The position numbers and the translations under genes were made by a program. From Tannerellaceae bacterium (GTDB lineage: Bacteria > Bacteroidota > Bacteroidia > Bacteroidales > Tannerellaceae), in the NCBI GenBank assembly GCA_021201295.1, contig JAJQFE010000053.1, forward strand, positions 1-46,263: DNA of 46,263 nucleotides. Reading direction: 5' to 3'. The notes below the pieces were generated by a model. It searched no databases. It was not told the origin of the DNA and was given only the letters and a program-made list of their open reading frames with translations. Position 1 is the stretch's first letter, and each line of letters starts with the position of its first letter. Shown piece after piece: positions 8,378 through 17,111 of the stretch.

Positions 8378-8908
8378 ATGAAGCTGAAGAGTTTGTTGTG
8401 TGGACTCCTGGTCATAGGCATGATGGTGGGGATCGAGAGTTGTGAGAAAGAGGATGAAGAGGTAGGAGCTATCAGTCGTTCCAGCCTGCATGTAGAAGAG
8501 GCGGAGTATGAAGAAGAGATTTCCTATGTGTTGAAGCGGTTAACGTGTGCCCCTACCCCTGTGGAAGGTGCTAAGGACCATATTACAGGGAAATGGCAGG
8601 TGGTCTGGGGGTGGTATTCGTCGGAACTTCCGGTGGAAAAGTTAGACCGTTCCTGTGATAAGATCTTTTATGAGTTTTTGCCGGATAACAGGCTGGTCGT
8701 AACGGGTGACCCTACCCATCCGCTGGCAGGGGAGAACCGGTATAGTTATGCTGTTTACCAGGGGATGGATCATGTTTCGTTTGCCACTTCGGGTGCCAAT
8801 TTATATATCAATGACCTGTTGTTCCTGGCTATTCCGTATACGAAACATATCGACCTAATAGAAACCCTGGGCTACTCTTTGAGTGAGAAGCTGATCCGGG
8901 TGGAATAA
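8378..8908 (+). CDS. Putative lipoprotein with lipocalin-like C-terminal domain
   Basis: Intact 176-residue protein. Residues 1-22 form a lipoprotein signal ending GIESC (Cys 22), followed by an acidic linker EKEDEE typical of Bacteroidales surface-exported lipoproteins. The rest, with ITGKWQVVWGWYSS and a string of short beta strands, resembles the lipocalin-like domains common in this order, where a GxW motif opens the barrel. No catalytic motif is visible. It stands alone between two long gaps; partners and ligand are unknown. The call of lipocalin-like is by pattern only. Confidence 0.7.
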   Translation: MKLKSLLCGLLVIGMMVGIESCEKEDEEVGAISRSSLHVEEAEYEEEISYVLKRLTCAPTPVEGAKDHITGKWQVVWGWYSSELPVEKLDRSCDKIFYEFLPDNRLVVTGDPTHPLAGENRYSYAVYQGMDHVSFATSGANLYINDLLFLAIPYTKHIDLIETLGYSLSEKLIRVE

Positions 8909-8914
8909 AACAGT

Positions 8915-8947
8915 CTTCCCTTCTATACCTCTCGTACCGAAGGGAAG
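8915..8947. other. Hairpin after the lipoprotein gene
   Basis: Perfect 9-bp inverted repeat CTTCCCTTC / GAAGGGAAG, 7 bases beyond the stop, loop of 15 bases. There is no T run, so it is at best a factor-independent pause or an mRNA 3' stabiliser. Confidence 0.4.
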
Positions 8948-8999
8948 TCCCTGATTCATCGTACCTATATCGTCGTGGATTGTTAAATAGCCTCTTGCA

Positions 9000-9266
9000 T
9001 TAGAATGGAGGATATCCGTCGTTTTGTTTCAGTTTCGGATTGGCCTGCCAGGCATTTAATGGGATGGCGAAGATCTTTCTGTGTGCTTCTCCGTCCCTTC
9101 CCAGGCGTCCCAGGGCTTCAGACTTCATCAGATAGATGTCTCGGCATACCTGAAAATATGGATATCGTTCTATGCGGCTGTGGTGACAACAGGAAAGATG
9201 CTTACGGCCTTTTACATTTTGCGCGTCCATGATCTCTGTCAGCAAAGCCAGGAATGTGAGTAACAT
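9000..9266 (-). pseudogene. SusD/RagB-family lipoprotein, 3' remnant
   Basis: The minus-strand frame contains CRDIYLMKSEALGRLGRDGE, matching the conserved late helix of SusD proteins (R-x-AD-x-LLMYAEALNELG type), followed directly by NPKLKQNDGYPPF, the typical SusD C-terminus (NPxLxQNPGY). The roughly 30-100 residues that normally lie between these blocks are missing, and nothing of the N-terminal TPR core is visible upstream, so this is a doubly deleted scrap. Intact SusD proteins bind glycans on the cell surface with SusC. It shows that a SusC/D-type locus once lay here, consistent with the orphan sigma factor and GH92 remnant. Confidence 0.65.
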
Positions 9267-9502
9267 GCCTGGCTTTTGGGCTGTATAAACCCTGGGTTTT
9301 CTCTATACCTGTTTCATAATAAAGAAGTAAAGTTTACCCATCGTTCTACATTTTTGATTCGTGTCAGCAAAGGTAGAGGTTGGAGATGAGGTGTTGTCCG
9401 GCAGGAGGAATAGCGTAATCGGCTGGTACATGTGCTATGGAATGTATCATTTTTTTGTTGACAGATTACCTGAATAGGCATATATTTGTGAAAACTATAT
9501 CC
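9267..9502. other. Spacer with back-to-back promoter boxes
   Basis: Minus-strand TACCTTTG at 9368-9375 reads toward the SusD scrap and may be a relic promoter. A short frame after it (MGKLYFFIMKQV) soon ends. The plus-strand promoter of the DUF6377 gene is listed separately. Confidence 0.35.
9458..9488 (+). promoter_or_regulatory. Full Bacteroidales promoter for the DUF6377 gene
   Basis: TTG at 9458-9460, 20 bases, then TATATTTG at 9481-9488; the ATG at 9503 follows after 14 bases. Because the -7 box lies inside the longer open frame that begins at 9437, it decides the start at 9503. Confidence 0.65.
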
Positions 9503-11293
9503 ATGAAAACTATCTTGTTTGTTTCCTTTAGTCTTTTCTTCTGCTGGCCTGGTGTGTCAGCGGCTTCCCGGATCGACTCGTTACTGGTGGAACTGGATCA
9601 TACGATTACGCATAGTGTCCTCTATATGGAACAGAAAGAAAACCGGATTGCCCGGTTAAAGGAGCAGATGAACCGGGAGTTGTCTCCTGCCAAACAGTTT
9701 GAAATAGGCTATGATATTATCGAAGAACATAAAAGCTATCTCTGTGATTCGGCGTTGACCTATATTGAAAAGAACCTCTCGGTGGCTGAACTGGCCCGGG
9801 AACCTGTCTGGCAGGTCAAGACCCGTTTACAATATGCGTATGTCCTTTCTTCTGCCGGCCTGTTTAAAGAATCCGAGGAAAACCTGAACCGGTTATCGAA
9901 AGAGTGGTTTACTCCGGAGTTATTTATCGATTATTATCAGCGGAGGGAACAGCTCTATTCCCTGTGGTGTGAATATGTGGATGATACACGGTTTACGGTG
10001 GAGCTGGAGCAGAAACTGTCGGCCTACCGGGATTCCGTACTCCTCTATCTGCCGAAAGATTCTCCTGCTTATTTGTTTTATCTTTCCCGGATAGCCCTGG
10101 ATAAATGAGAGATGGATACTGCCTATGACTATATCTGTTCCTACCTGGCAAAGATCCCGGCGGATACGCATGAATATGCTAAAATGAGTTATTACCTCGG
10201 AAGCCTGCATGCATTGAAAGGGGAAGAAGAGGAAGGGGTGGCCTATACCATCCGGGCTGCGATTGCGGACCTGAAAGATGCGGTGAAGGAACACAGGGCA
10301 TTGATGGAAGTGGCGAACCGGGTGTATGAACAGCAGGATACGGAGCGTGCCTATACCTATATCCAGTATGCCCTGAATGATGCGAATTTCTATAATGCCC
10401 GTACCCGCAATTTCCAGCTCTCCCGGATTGTCCCTATTATTAACGAGGATTACCGGCACCGGACGGGAACACAGAAAAGTCAACTGATCCTGGCTTTGGT
10501 TATCATCAGTTTGCTGTTGCTTATTCTGCTGGTTACCTTATTTTTTGTGCGGAAGCAAATGACGGTTTTACAAAAGGTACGGGAACACCTGAAAGACATG
10601 AACTGGGACCTGGAGGAAAAGAATGAGGAATTGAATAAGGTGAATCAGGCCCTGTCAGAATCCAATCTGATCAAGGAGGAGTATATCGGTCATTTTATGA
10701 ATTTATATTCTACGTATATCACCAAACTGGAGGATTTCAGAAAACAGATCTATCATAAGATTGTTGCCCGGCAATTTGATGACCTGGTGAAGATGGCAGG
10801 TGCCGGCCGGAATAAAGACAAGGAGACGAAAGAGTTATATATCAATTTTGACCGGGCTTTCCTGAATATCTATCCGGGATTTGTCCCTTCCCTGAATGCC
10901 CTGTTGAAGGAGGAAGAACGGTTTGAGTTACGGAAAGGGGAATTGCTGAATACGGAGTTGCGGGTGTTTGCCTTTATCCGGTTGGGGATCACGGACTCCG
11001 GTAAGATCGCCGATTTCCTGCGGTGTTCTCTCCAGACGGTCTATAATTACCGGAGTAAGATCAAACGAAAAAGCCTCCGTGAAGAGGAAGATATAGAGGA
11101 ACAGATCAAAAAGATCGGCATGGTGAAGCAGCTTTCGTTCGATTTCTGGCCTGTCCCTGACAGGAACCGTTCCTGGTCCTGTCAGTTGGAGGATCTGTTT
11201 TTTCTTCTGTCCAGTTCTGCCTGGAGCATTCGGAGTTCACGTCCTGTCTGTCCGGCTACGGAAGTGTTTTCTTCTGCCCGGCGGATCAGGTAA
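9503..11293 (+). pseudogene. DUF6377 transmembrane regulator interrupted by TGA
   Basis: One frame of 597 codons: signal peptide (9503-9560), TPR-like helical region, a transmembrane segment (LILALVIISLLLLILLVTLF, about 10488-10548), a coiled coil, and a C-terminal helix-turn-helix-like part (GKIADFLRCSLQTVYNYRSK). This is the architecture of DUF6377 proteins, thought to be membrane-bound transcription regulators. TGA at 10106-10108 (codon 202) interrupts it; a CGA to TGA change would explain it. An ATG at 10112 directly after the stop could allow restart of a 393-residue second half lacking the signal peptide. The C-terminus runs about 50 residues past the usual KKIG end and overlaps proline dehydrogenase by 112 bases, suggesting the normal stop is also lost. 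Confidence 0.8.
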
Positions 11294-12360
11294 GGCAGGA
11301 CATCCCGCACTTTGGCATAGGGCACGTATTTGGTCACATTATAGCCTGCGTGTGCCAGGTTGAAGGAGATATTATCACTCATTCCCAATAACTGGGAAAA
11401 GAAGATCCGGGGATCATCCCGTTTCAGCCCTTTTTCATTCATCAGCCGGGCCAGCTTGTAATTGCTCTTTTCATTATGGGTTCCCATAAACAATTCCATG
11501 CAGTCTATATGGTCCACAACGAATTGAACACCTTCATCATAATTGTCATCGGTGGCCTGTTTATCTTTGCAGATCGGATCCGGATAGCCTAAGGCCGCTG
11601 CACGGGCCCGTTCTTCTTCCATATAAGCTCCGCGTACAAACTTAATGCCCGGATAGTAATCTTTTTCCAGGGCATCTGCATAGATGCGGCGCAGATACGG
11701 CATCCGGTCGTGACGGTACATCTGCAGGGTGGCAAACACAATGGCCCGTTCCTTATTGAATTTCCGCATGGCTTCGTTTGTCAGTTCATCTATGGCATCC
11801 TGGAAACAGTAGTCTTCCGCATCCACCAGGATCCGTACCTGGTTATCATAGGCCCGCTGGCAGAACGCCATAAACCGTTCCCGGAATTCCCGGAACGCTT
11901 TGACCTCCTCAATCGTCAGTTCCTCTTTTTTCTCCGAGGCTTTTGCCAGTAGTTCATCGGTAGTGATCGTAGAGGGTTTAAATACGGCATAGGCGATATT
12001 GGGATTTTCTTTGGCAAAGTCAATGGAACGTAACGTCTCTTTGAAAGTTGCCTGTATGCCTGCCGGTGTTTTCTCTCCTTCGGCTGAATAATCCAGCGTA
12101 GACTTCACATTGAATTGCCTCAGGTGTTCCATGGCTTTCGTACAGTCTTCCAGGTTTTCTCCACCTACAAATTGTTTATACAACGTTGGTTTGACTGCCC
12201 AGGCTAAAGGAAAGTGTATTTTTAAGGCAATGTGGGTGGCCACTTTGGCTGTTTGTACCAGGAAAGGATATTTAATCGTACTGAATAACCAATAGGCATT
12301 TCTTAGTTCACCTCGTGTTTTGGAGGAAAAAGCGATCTCGGTATTATTAAAGTCTAACAT
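11182..12360 (-). CDS. Proline dehydrogenase (FAD-dependent)
   Basis: Intact 392-residue member of the monofunctional proline dehydrogenase family, which oxidises L-proline to pyrroline-5-carboxylate and passes electrons to the quinone pool. Visible family blocks are VRGAYMEEERARA (strand and loop at the FAD/substrate site) and the C-terminal RRAEENTSVAGQTGREL, whose Arg pair binds the substrate carboxylate. Start at ATG 12360 opens MLDFNNTEIAF, the normal beginning in Bacteroidota. It lies 87 bases downstream of pruA on the same strand, separated by a hairpin repeat, so the two steps of proline to glutamate conversion are probably co-transcribed. Confidence 0.92.
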   Translation of the reverse strand: MLDFNNTEIAFSSKTRGELRNAYWLFSTIKYPFLVQTAKVATHIALKIHFPLAWAVKPTLYKQFVGGENLEDCTKAMEHLRQFNVKSTLDYSAEGEKTPAGIQATFKETLRSIDFAKENPNIAYAVFKPSTITTDELLAKASEKKEELTIEEVKAFREFRERFMAFCQRAYDNQVRILVDAEDYCFQDAIDELTNEAMRKFNKERAIVFATLQMYRHDRMPYLRRIYADALEKDYYPGIKFVRGAYMEEERARAAALGYPDPICKDKQATDDNYDEGVQFVVDHIDCMELFMGTHNEKSNYKLARLMNEKGLKRDDPRIFFSQLLGMSDNISFNLAHAGYNVTKYVPYAKVRDVLPYLIRRAEENTSVAGQTGRELRMLQAELDRRKNRSSN

Positions 12361-12376
12361 AGGGAATGTTTTTGAG

Positions 12377-12428
12377 GTAGTTGGTAGATAGTAGGGAGTA
12401 GTTGGTAGAGGAAAAATCTACTAACTAC
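12377..12428. repeat. Hairpin repeat between pruA and proline dehydrogenase
   Basis: GTAGTTGGTAG occurs twice 21 bases apart (12377 and 12398). The second copy pairs with TCTACTAACTAC (12417-12428) across a 7-base loop with a single G-T mismatch. It resembles the small intergenic hairpin repeats scattered in Bacteroidota genomes. No T run on the minus strand directly after it, so it may tune rather than end pruA transcription. Confidence 0.5.
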
Positions 12429-12447
12429 CCACCACTAATTACGCTAA

Positions 12448-14079
12448 TTATTCTTCTCCCAGGAAGGGGTATATATAATCTGTCGGGGGTACTAACGTCT
12501 CTTTGATAGATCTGGGGTTGGTCCAGCGGATCAGGTTCAGGGGACCTCCTGCCTTATCATTGGTACCGGATGCCCGGGAACCTCCGAAGGGTTGTTGTCC
12601 TACCACAGCTCCTGTGGGTTTATCGTTGATATAGAAATTACCCGCTGCATATCTTAATGTATTCATGGCCACCTCGATGGCATACCGGTCATTCGCAAAG
12701 ATAGATCCTGTCAGACCATAGATAGAGGTCCTGTCACATACCTCCAGTATCTCTTCGTAGGCCTGGTCTTCATATACGTAAATGGTAATTACCGGACCGA
12801 AGATCTCTTCTACCATCGTTTTGGAGGTCGGGTTCTTCGTCTGTATCACAGTCGGTTCGATAAAGTAACCTACAGATTTATCTCCGTTTCCACCAAACAG
12901 GATTTCTGTATCGGGATCTTGTTTGGCATAGTGGATATAGTTCATAATATTATCAAAGGATACCTCATCGATCACGGCATTGATAAAGTTGGTGAAGTCA
13001 CGGACATCTCCTATTTTGATCTCTCGGAGCATATCGCCGACCCGCTCTTTGATCTGTTTCCACAGGGAGGCCGGGATATAGGCACGGGAACCTGCCGAAC
13101 ATTTTTGTCCCTGGTATTCAAACGCGCCTCTGACAATGGCGGTTGCCATATCATCCACATGTGCAGACGGATGAACGAAAATGAAATTCTTTCCTCCTGT
13201 TTCTCCTACGATCTTAGGATAAGATTTGTAGTGAGTCAGGTTAGCACCGATCTGGTTCCACAACGTATTGAATGTGGCGGTAGAGCCGGTAAAATGGAAA
13301 CCTGCCAGATCCGGGCTTTGCGTCACTACTTTACCGATCACACTTCCCTGCCCCGGAATGAAGTTCACTACCCCATCCGGTAACCCTGCTTCTTTGAATA
13401 CTTTCATCAGCAGGTAGTTGGAGTGGATAGCCGTAGTAGATGGTTTCCATACAGCCACATTCCCCATAATAGCCGGAGCCAGGTTCAGGTTACCGGCGAT
13501 AGCGGTGAAGTTGAACGGGGTCAGGGTGAATACGAAACCCTCTAAGGCACGGTATTCCATCCGGTTTAAGATTCCGGTTTCCGAATAGGGTTGCCCCGAA
13601 TAAATTTCGCCTGCATAATAGGCACTGAACCGCAGGAAGTCAATCAGTTCACAAGGGGTATCTATTTCCGCCTGCATCGGGTTTTTGCTTTGTCCCAGCA
13701 TAACGGAGGCATTGAGCAGGTAGCGGTATTTGGTGGAGATCAGTTCAGCGATCCGCATCATGACGGAGGCCCGTTCCACCCAGGGCAGTTCCGACCACTC
13801 TTTATGTGCTTTCATGGCTGCATCAATCGCCATTTGTACTTCCTGTTCCCTGGCTTTATGATAGGTGGCCAGTACATGCTTATGGTCATGTGGCATCACT
13901 ACTTTCCCGGTATTTCCTGTCCGGATCTCTTTTCCTCCGATAATCAAAGGAATATCCCACTCTTCGGATGCGATCTGGTTTAACGCTTGTTTTAAGGCTT
14001 TTTTTTCACTGGAACCCGGTGCATAGGTCTTTACGGGTTCATTGGCTGGTTTTGCAAATTTAAAAATGGCATTGTCCAT
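12448..14079 (-). CDS. pruA: L-glutamate gamma-semialdehyde dehydrogenase
   Basis: Intact 543-residue NAD-dependent dehydrogenase that converts pyrroline-5-carboxylate (as glutamate semialdehyde) to glutamate. The aldehyde dehydrogenase fold is clear: TPFNF (187-191), FTGS of the Rossmann domain (263-266), the general base Glu in GETGGKN (Glu 293) and the nucleophile Cys in GQKCSAGS (Cys 327). Length fits the PruA subfamily (about 540). It is the first gene of the pair with proline dehydrogenase on the minus strand; the product of the second gene supplies its substrate. Confidence 0.95.
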   Translation of the reverse strand: MDNAIFKFAKPANEPVKTYAPGSSEKKALKQALNQIASEEWDIPLIIGGKEIRTGNTGKVVMPHDHKHVLATYHKAREQEVQMAIDAAMKAHKEWSELPWVERASVMMRIAELISTKYRYLLNASVMLGQSKNPMQAEIDTPCELIDFLRFSAYYAGEIYSGQPYSETGILNRMEYRALEGFVFTLTPFNFTAIAGNLNLAPAIMGNVAVWKPSTTAIHSNYLLMKVFKEAGLPDGVVNFIPGQGSVIGKVVTQSPDLAGFHFTGSTATFNTLWNQIGANLTHYKSYPKIVGETGGKNFIFVHPSAHVDDMATAIVRGAFEYQGQKCSAGSRAYIPASLWKQIKERVGDMLREIKIGDVRDFTNFINAVIDEVSFDNIMNYIHYAKQDPDTEILFGGNGDKSVGYFIEPTVIQTKNPTSKTMVEEIFGPVITIYVYEDQAYEEILEVCDRTSIYGLTGSIFANDRYAIEVAMNTLRYAAGNFYINDKPTGAVVGQQPFGGSRASGTNDKAGGPLNLIRWTNPRSIKETLVPPTDYIYPFLGEE

Positions 14080-14467
14080 GATACTCTATAATTTATATAA
14101 GTTATGATTTCTCCTCTTTCAGGTGTGTAAACTTAGCAAATATTCTTCAGATTCAGGTACAACCCGGGGCATCCATTCCGTATGAATTATCTTTGTTTTT
14201 TCTTTCCGCATCTGATTTTTAGCAGGAAAGAAGGTTTTGGTTACAGTTATTTATGACGAGGTTGTTTTTGCTGATAAATTAAAACTTTATTGTTTTAAAA
14301 CAATGTTCTATAAATGATGTGCCCGGAAAGGTCTCTGATGGACCGGCCGGGAAGACCTGTCCGCTGGATTTTACACAGAAGTTTGCTATCTTGCGGGACA
14401 TATCAGATCAAAAAGGAGAAAAGAACTGTTATATAGCCGAATAGAATAAAAGTCAGAGGAAAAGCGT
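14080..14467. other. Divergent promoter region of 388 bases
   Basis: Lies between pruA (minus) and the M48 peptidase (plus). A minus-strand near-match ATATTTGC around 14137-14144 may serve pruA. A plus-strand near-match TATCTTGC near 14387 may serve the peptidase gene. No full consensus promoter, riboswitch or gene is recognisable. Confidence 0.4.
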
Positions 14468-15262
14468 ATGAAAACTTATATAAGTTCTTTGATAGTAGCG
14501 GTGATGCTACTGAGTGGGTGTAGTAGTGTCCCTTTAACGGGCAGGAGACAGGTGTTGTTAGTGCCGGAAAGTGAAGTCCTGTCAGCCAGTCTTACCCAAT
14601 ATAATGATTATATCCAACATGCTAAATTGTCTACCGATAAAGCCGGTACAGAAAAAGTGGTGCGGGTAGGAAAAAGGATTGCAGCAGCTACGAAAGCCTA
14701 TATGAAATCCCACGGGTTGGCTGATGAAGTAAAGAATTTCTCCTGGGAGTTTAACCTGGTGGCAGATAACCAGGTGAATGCCTTCTGTATGCCGGGAGGA
14801 AAGATCATGGTCTATGAAGGGCTGTTGAAACTGACCTCGACGGATGATGAGTTAGCGGTCGTGATCGGCCATGAAGTGGCTCATGCCGTGGCTAAACATT
14901 CCAATGAACGGATGAGCCAGCAGGTGTTGGCGCAATACGGAAGTGCTGTCCTCAGTACGGCTGTCCGCGGAAGTTCAGCCGCCACACAGGCAGTTGCCGG
15001 AACTGTGTATGGTTTAGGGGCACAATACGGGGTAATGTTGCCTTATTCCCAGAAACATGAACTGGAAGCAGACCATTTGGGGTTGATCTTTATGGCTATG
15101 GCGGGTTACAATCCGGATGCGTCGGTTACTTTCTGGGAAAAAATGGCGGCGCAGGGAAAGGCTTCTCCTGAATTCACCAGTACGCACCCCAGTGATGCCA
15201 ACCGCATAGCAGAAATAAAGAAATATCTGCCGGAAGCCCGGCAATATATGCCTAAACAGTGA
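14468..15262 (+). CDS. M48-family zinc metallopeptidase, lipoprotein
   Basis: Intact 264-residue periplasmic lipoprotein with lipobox LSGC (Cys 18). Zinc site: HEVAH at 135-139 and the third ligand in HELEADHLG around residue 198. The downstream GYNPDA and STHPSDANRI blocks are standard for the M48B/LoiP-BepA group of outer-membrane-linked quality-control proteases. It probably degrades or helps assemble misfolded outer-membrane proteins. Its last 11 bases overlap the 3' end of the convergent MutS-like gene. Confidence 0.92.
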   Translation: MKTYISSLIVAVMLLSGCSSVPLTGRRQVLLVPESEVLSASLTQYNDYIQHAKLSTDKAGTEKVVRVGKRIAAATKAYMKSHGLADEVKNFSWEFNLVADNQVNAFCMPGGKIMVYEGLLKLTSTDDELAVVIGHEVAHAVAKHSNERMSQQVLAQYGSAVLSTAVRGSSAATQAVAGTVYGLGAQYGVMLPYSQKHELEADHLGLIFMAMAGYNPDASVTFWEKMAAQGKASPEFTSTHPSDANRIAEIKKYLPEARQYMPKQ

Positions 15263-17044
15263 TACCCATTTTCTGCATCAGGAAACAGGCATTCATATTC
15301 CGGGCAATTCCTTCCCGCAGGAGATAGGAGAAGGTCAGTTCCTCGTTGGTAATATCTGCTTCAAACCGGTAGTTCTTCACATAGTCCGGGAACTCTTCCT
15401 GCAGGGTTCCCAGGATCAGGTCATGGGTGGCAATGATGCCGCAGGTTTGATAAGAAACCAATTGTTTGATCAGGGCTAAGGAGCCTTTTTGTTTGTCAAT
15501 GGAATTGGTTCCTTTGAGTATCTCGTCCAGAATAATAAAGAGTTCTTCTCCCTGTTGCAGCCGGTCAATAATCATTTTCAGGCGTTTTAATTCAGCAAAG
15601 AAATAGGATTCGTTACTGACTAATGAGTCGAACGTCCGGAGGCTGGTCACTAAATGAGCCGGATAGACCGTCAGCTCCTCTGCACAGACCGGTGCGCCTA
15701 CACGGGCTAACAGGAAGTTGATCCTGACCGTACGCAGGAAGGTACTTTTACCAGCCATATTGGCTCCTGTTACGATCATAAAAGAGGGGCTTTTCTCTAT
15801 AGCTATATCATTCCTTACACATAGATCCCTCGGAAGCAGGGGATGCCCCAGGGCTTTACCGGCCATCCGGAAATAGGTGTTAGTAATAGCAGGATATACA
15901 TAATCCGGATGGTTGAAAGCAAACCCTCCTAAGGAACAGAGTGCATCAAAACGGGCTAATGCATCAAACCACCGGTTCACTTCTGTCCCGTAGACCTGCA
16001 TCCATTTCTCGATCTGCCAGGCAGAACGGTTTTCCCGGATCGTAAAGAGGTTCAGGATTGCTCCTCCCATATTTCCCCTTTGATCCAGGATACGGATGTA
16101 ACCGGATAGTTTCTGGATAGCCTGGGAGGCAGTGGTCTGGTTTTTGATTAACTGGCTGCTGATCTCTTTTAGTTCGGCGGATTTAAAACTGTTATCCTCA
16201 ATACTTTTAAATAGTCTGGAATAGATGGAAAAATATGTTCCATTTTGTTCACCTTATGGTGTATCTCATTGATATTTTTAATTTTGCAATATGCTATAAG
16301 AAAAGAAACGGGAAAATAAATGGCAATGATCACCGGGGAAATAAGTTCCAGCAGGCTCATCAACAGGATCACGACCCACAGCATCGGAACCAGCCAGATC
16401 AGGACAGGCCAGAGTTTATTCCGGATAAAAGCGGAAGAGGGAGTCGTTAAATAAGCGAGTAACGCCGTATCGTTCTTTTCACCGGACTGGAGTTGACCCG
16501 TCACATAAAAGTGCTGGCAGAGCTGGGTCAGTGTGGCTAACTCCTGCACAGCTTCCTGACGGCGCAGGATCTCTGCTTTATCGGATAGCGGATGCTGAAA
16601 CCATTGGACCAGCCTTTCCCTGCCGGGATGGGTAACCGTCCGGTTGAGAGACTGGAAAAAGGAACGTTCCCCAAACAGGTCTAGGTCCAGGCTAAAGGAA
16701 TGTTCTCCACTGATCTTATCCGGTGCCCCATCATAGGCAGAAAAGTCATAGTCTAACCCTTTCAGCTCATTTCTGGCGGCAGTGATCAGTTCTTCGGCAT
16801 ACACCTTTCGTTTGGCCAGGAAATTATGGTACATCATCAGGGCCACAAAAGGGATGATGAACAGGAAAAGCGTACCGGTAAGGATCTGCCAGTTCGTATC
16901 TTTCAGGAACCAGACGGCCACCATGGTCCCTGCAACCAATAGCAGGCGGATCGTTCCGAACAGATGAATTTTCTTTGTTAAATTATGGACACGAAGGGAA
17001 TATGCTTCCACTATACCTCTGTAATAACCGTAGACTTTTTCCAT
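15252..17044 (-). pseudogene. MutS-like membrane ATPase, broken by a one-base frameshift
   Basis: Two frames (17044-16169 and 16250-15252) join into one protein of about 597 residues. The first half has two pairs of transmembrane segments (about residues 25-70 and 210-260). The second has the MutS ATPase: Walker A TGANMAGKST, Walker B ELFIILDEILKGTNS and the ATHD switch. At about 16208-16212 the coding strand reads TATTTAAAAG; adding one T gives YFKSIEDNSFKSAELKEISS and an exact codon count. It belongs to a Bacteroidota membrane-bound MutS-related family, not the mismatch-repair MutS; the role is unknown. As sequenced the ATPase half is not translated in frame unless restarted at ATG 16070. 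Start at 17044 is chosen because upstream codons precede the promoter. Confidence 0.83.
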
Positions 17045-17049
17045 GGAAG

Positions 17050-17057
17050 CAAAGGTA
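17050..17057 (-). promoter_or_regulatory. -7 box TACCTTTG at the start of the MutS-like gene
   Basis: Minus-strand TACCTTTG ends only 5 bases before the ATG at 17044. Since transcription in Bacteroidales begins a few bases after this box, the mRNA would be leaderless or nearly so. Confidence 0.6.
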
Positions 17058-17111
17058 AAAAAATGAACATACTGAAACAGAATCTGTTTATAAAATAAAA
17101 GACACTTGTTA

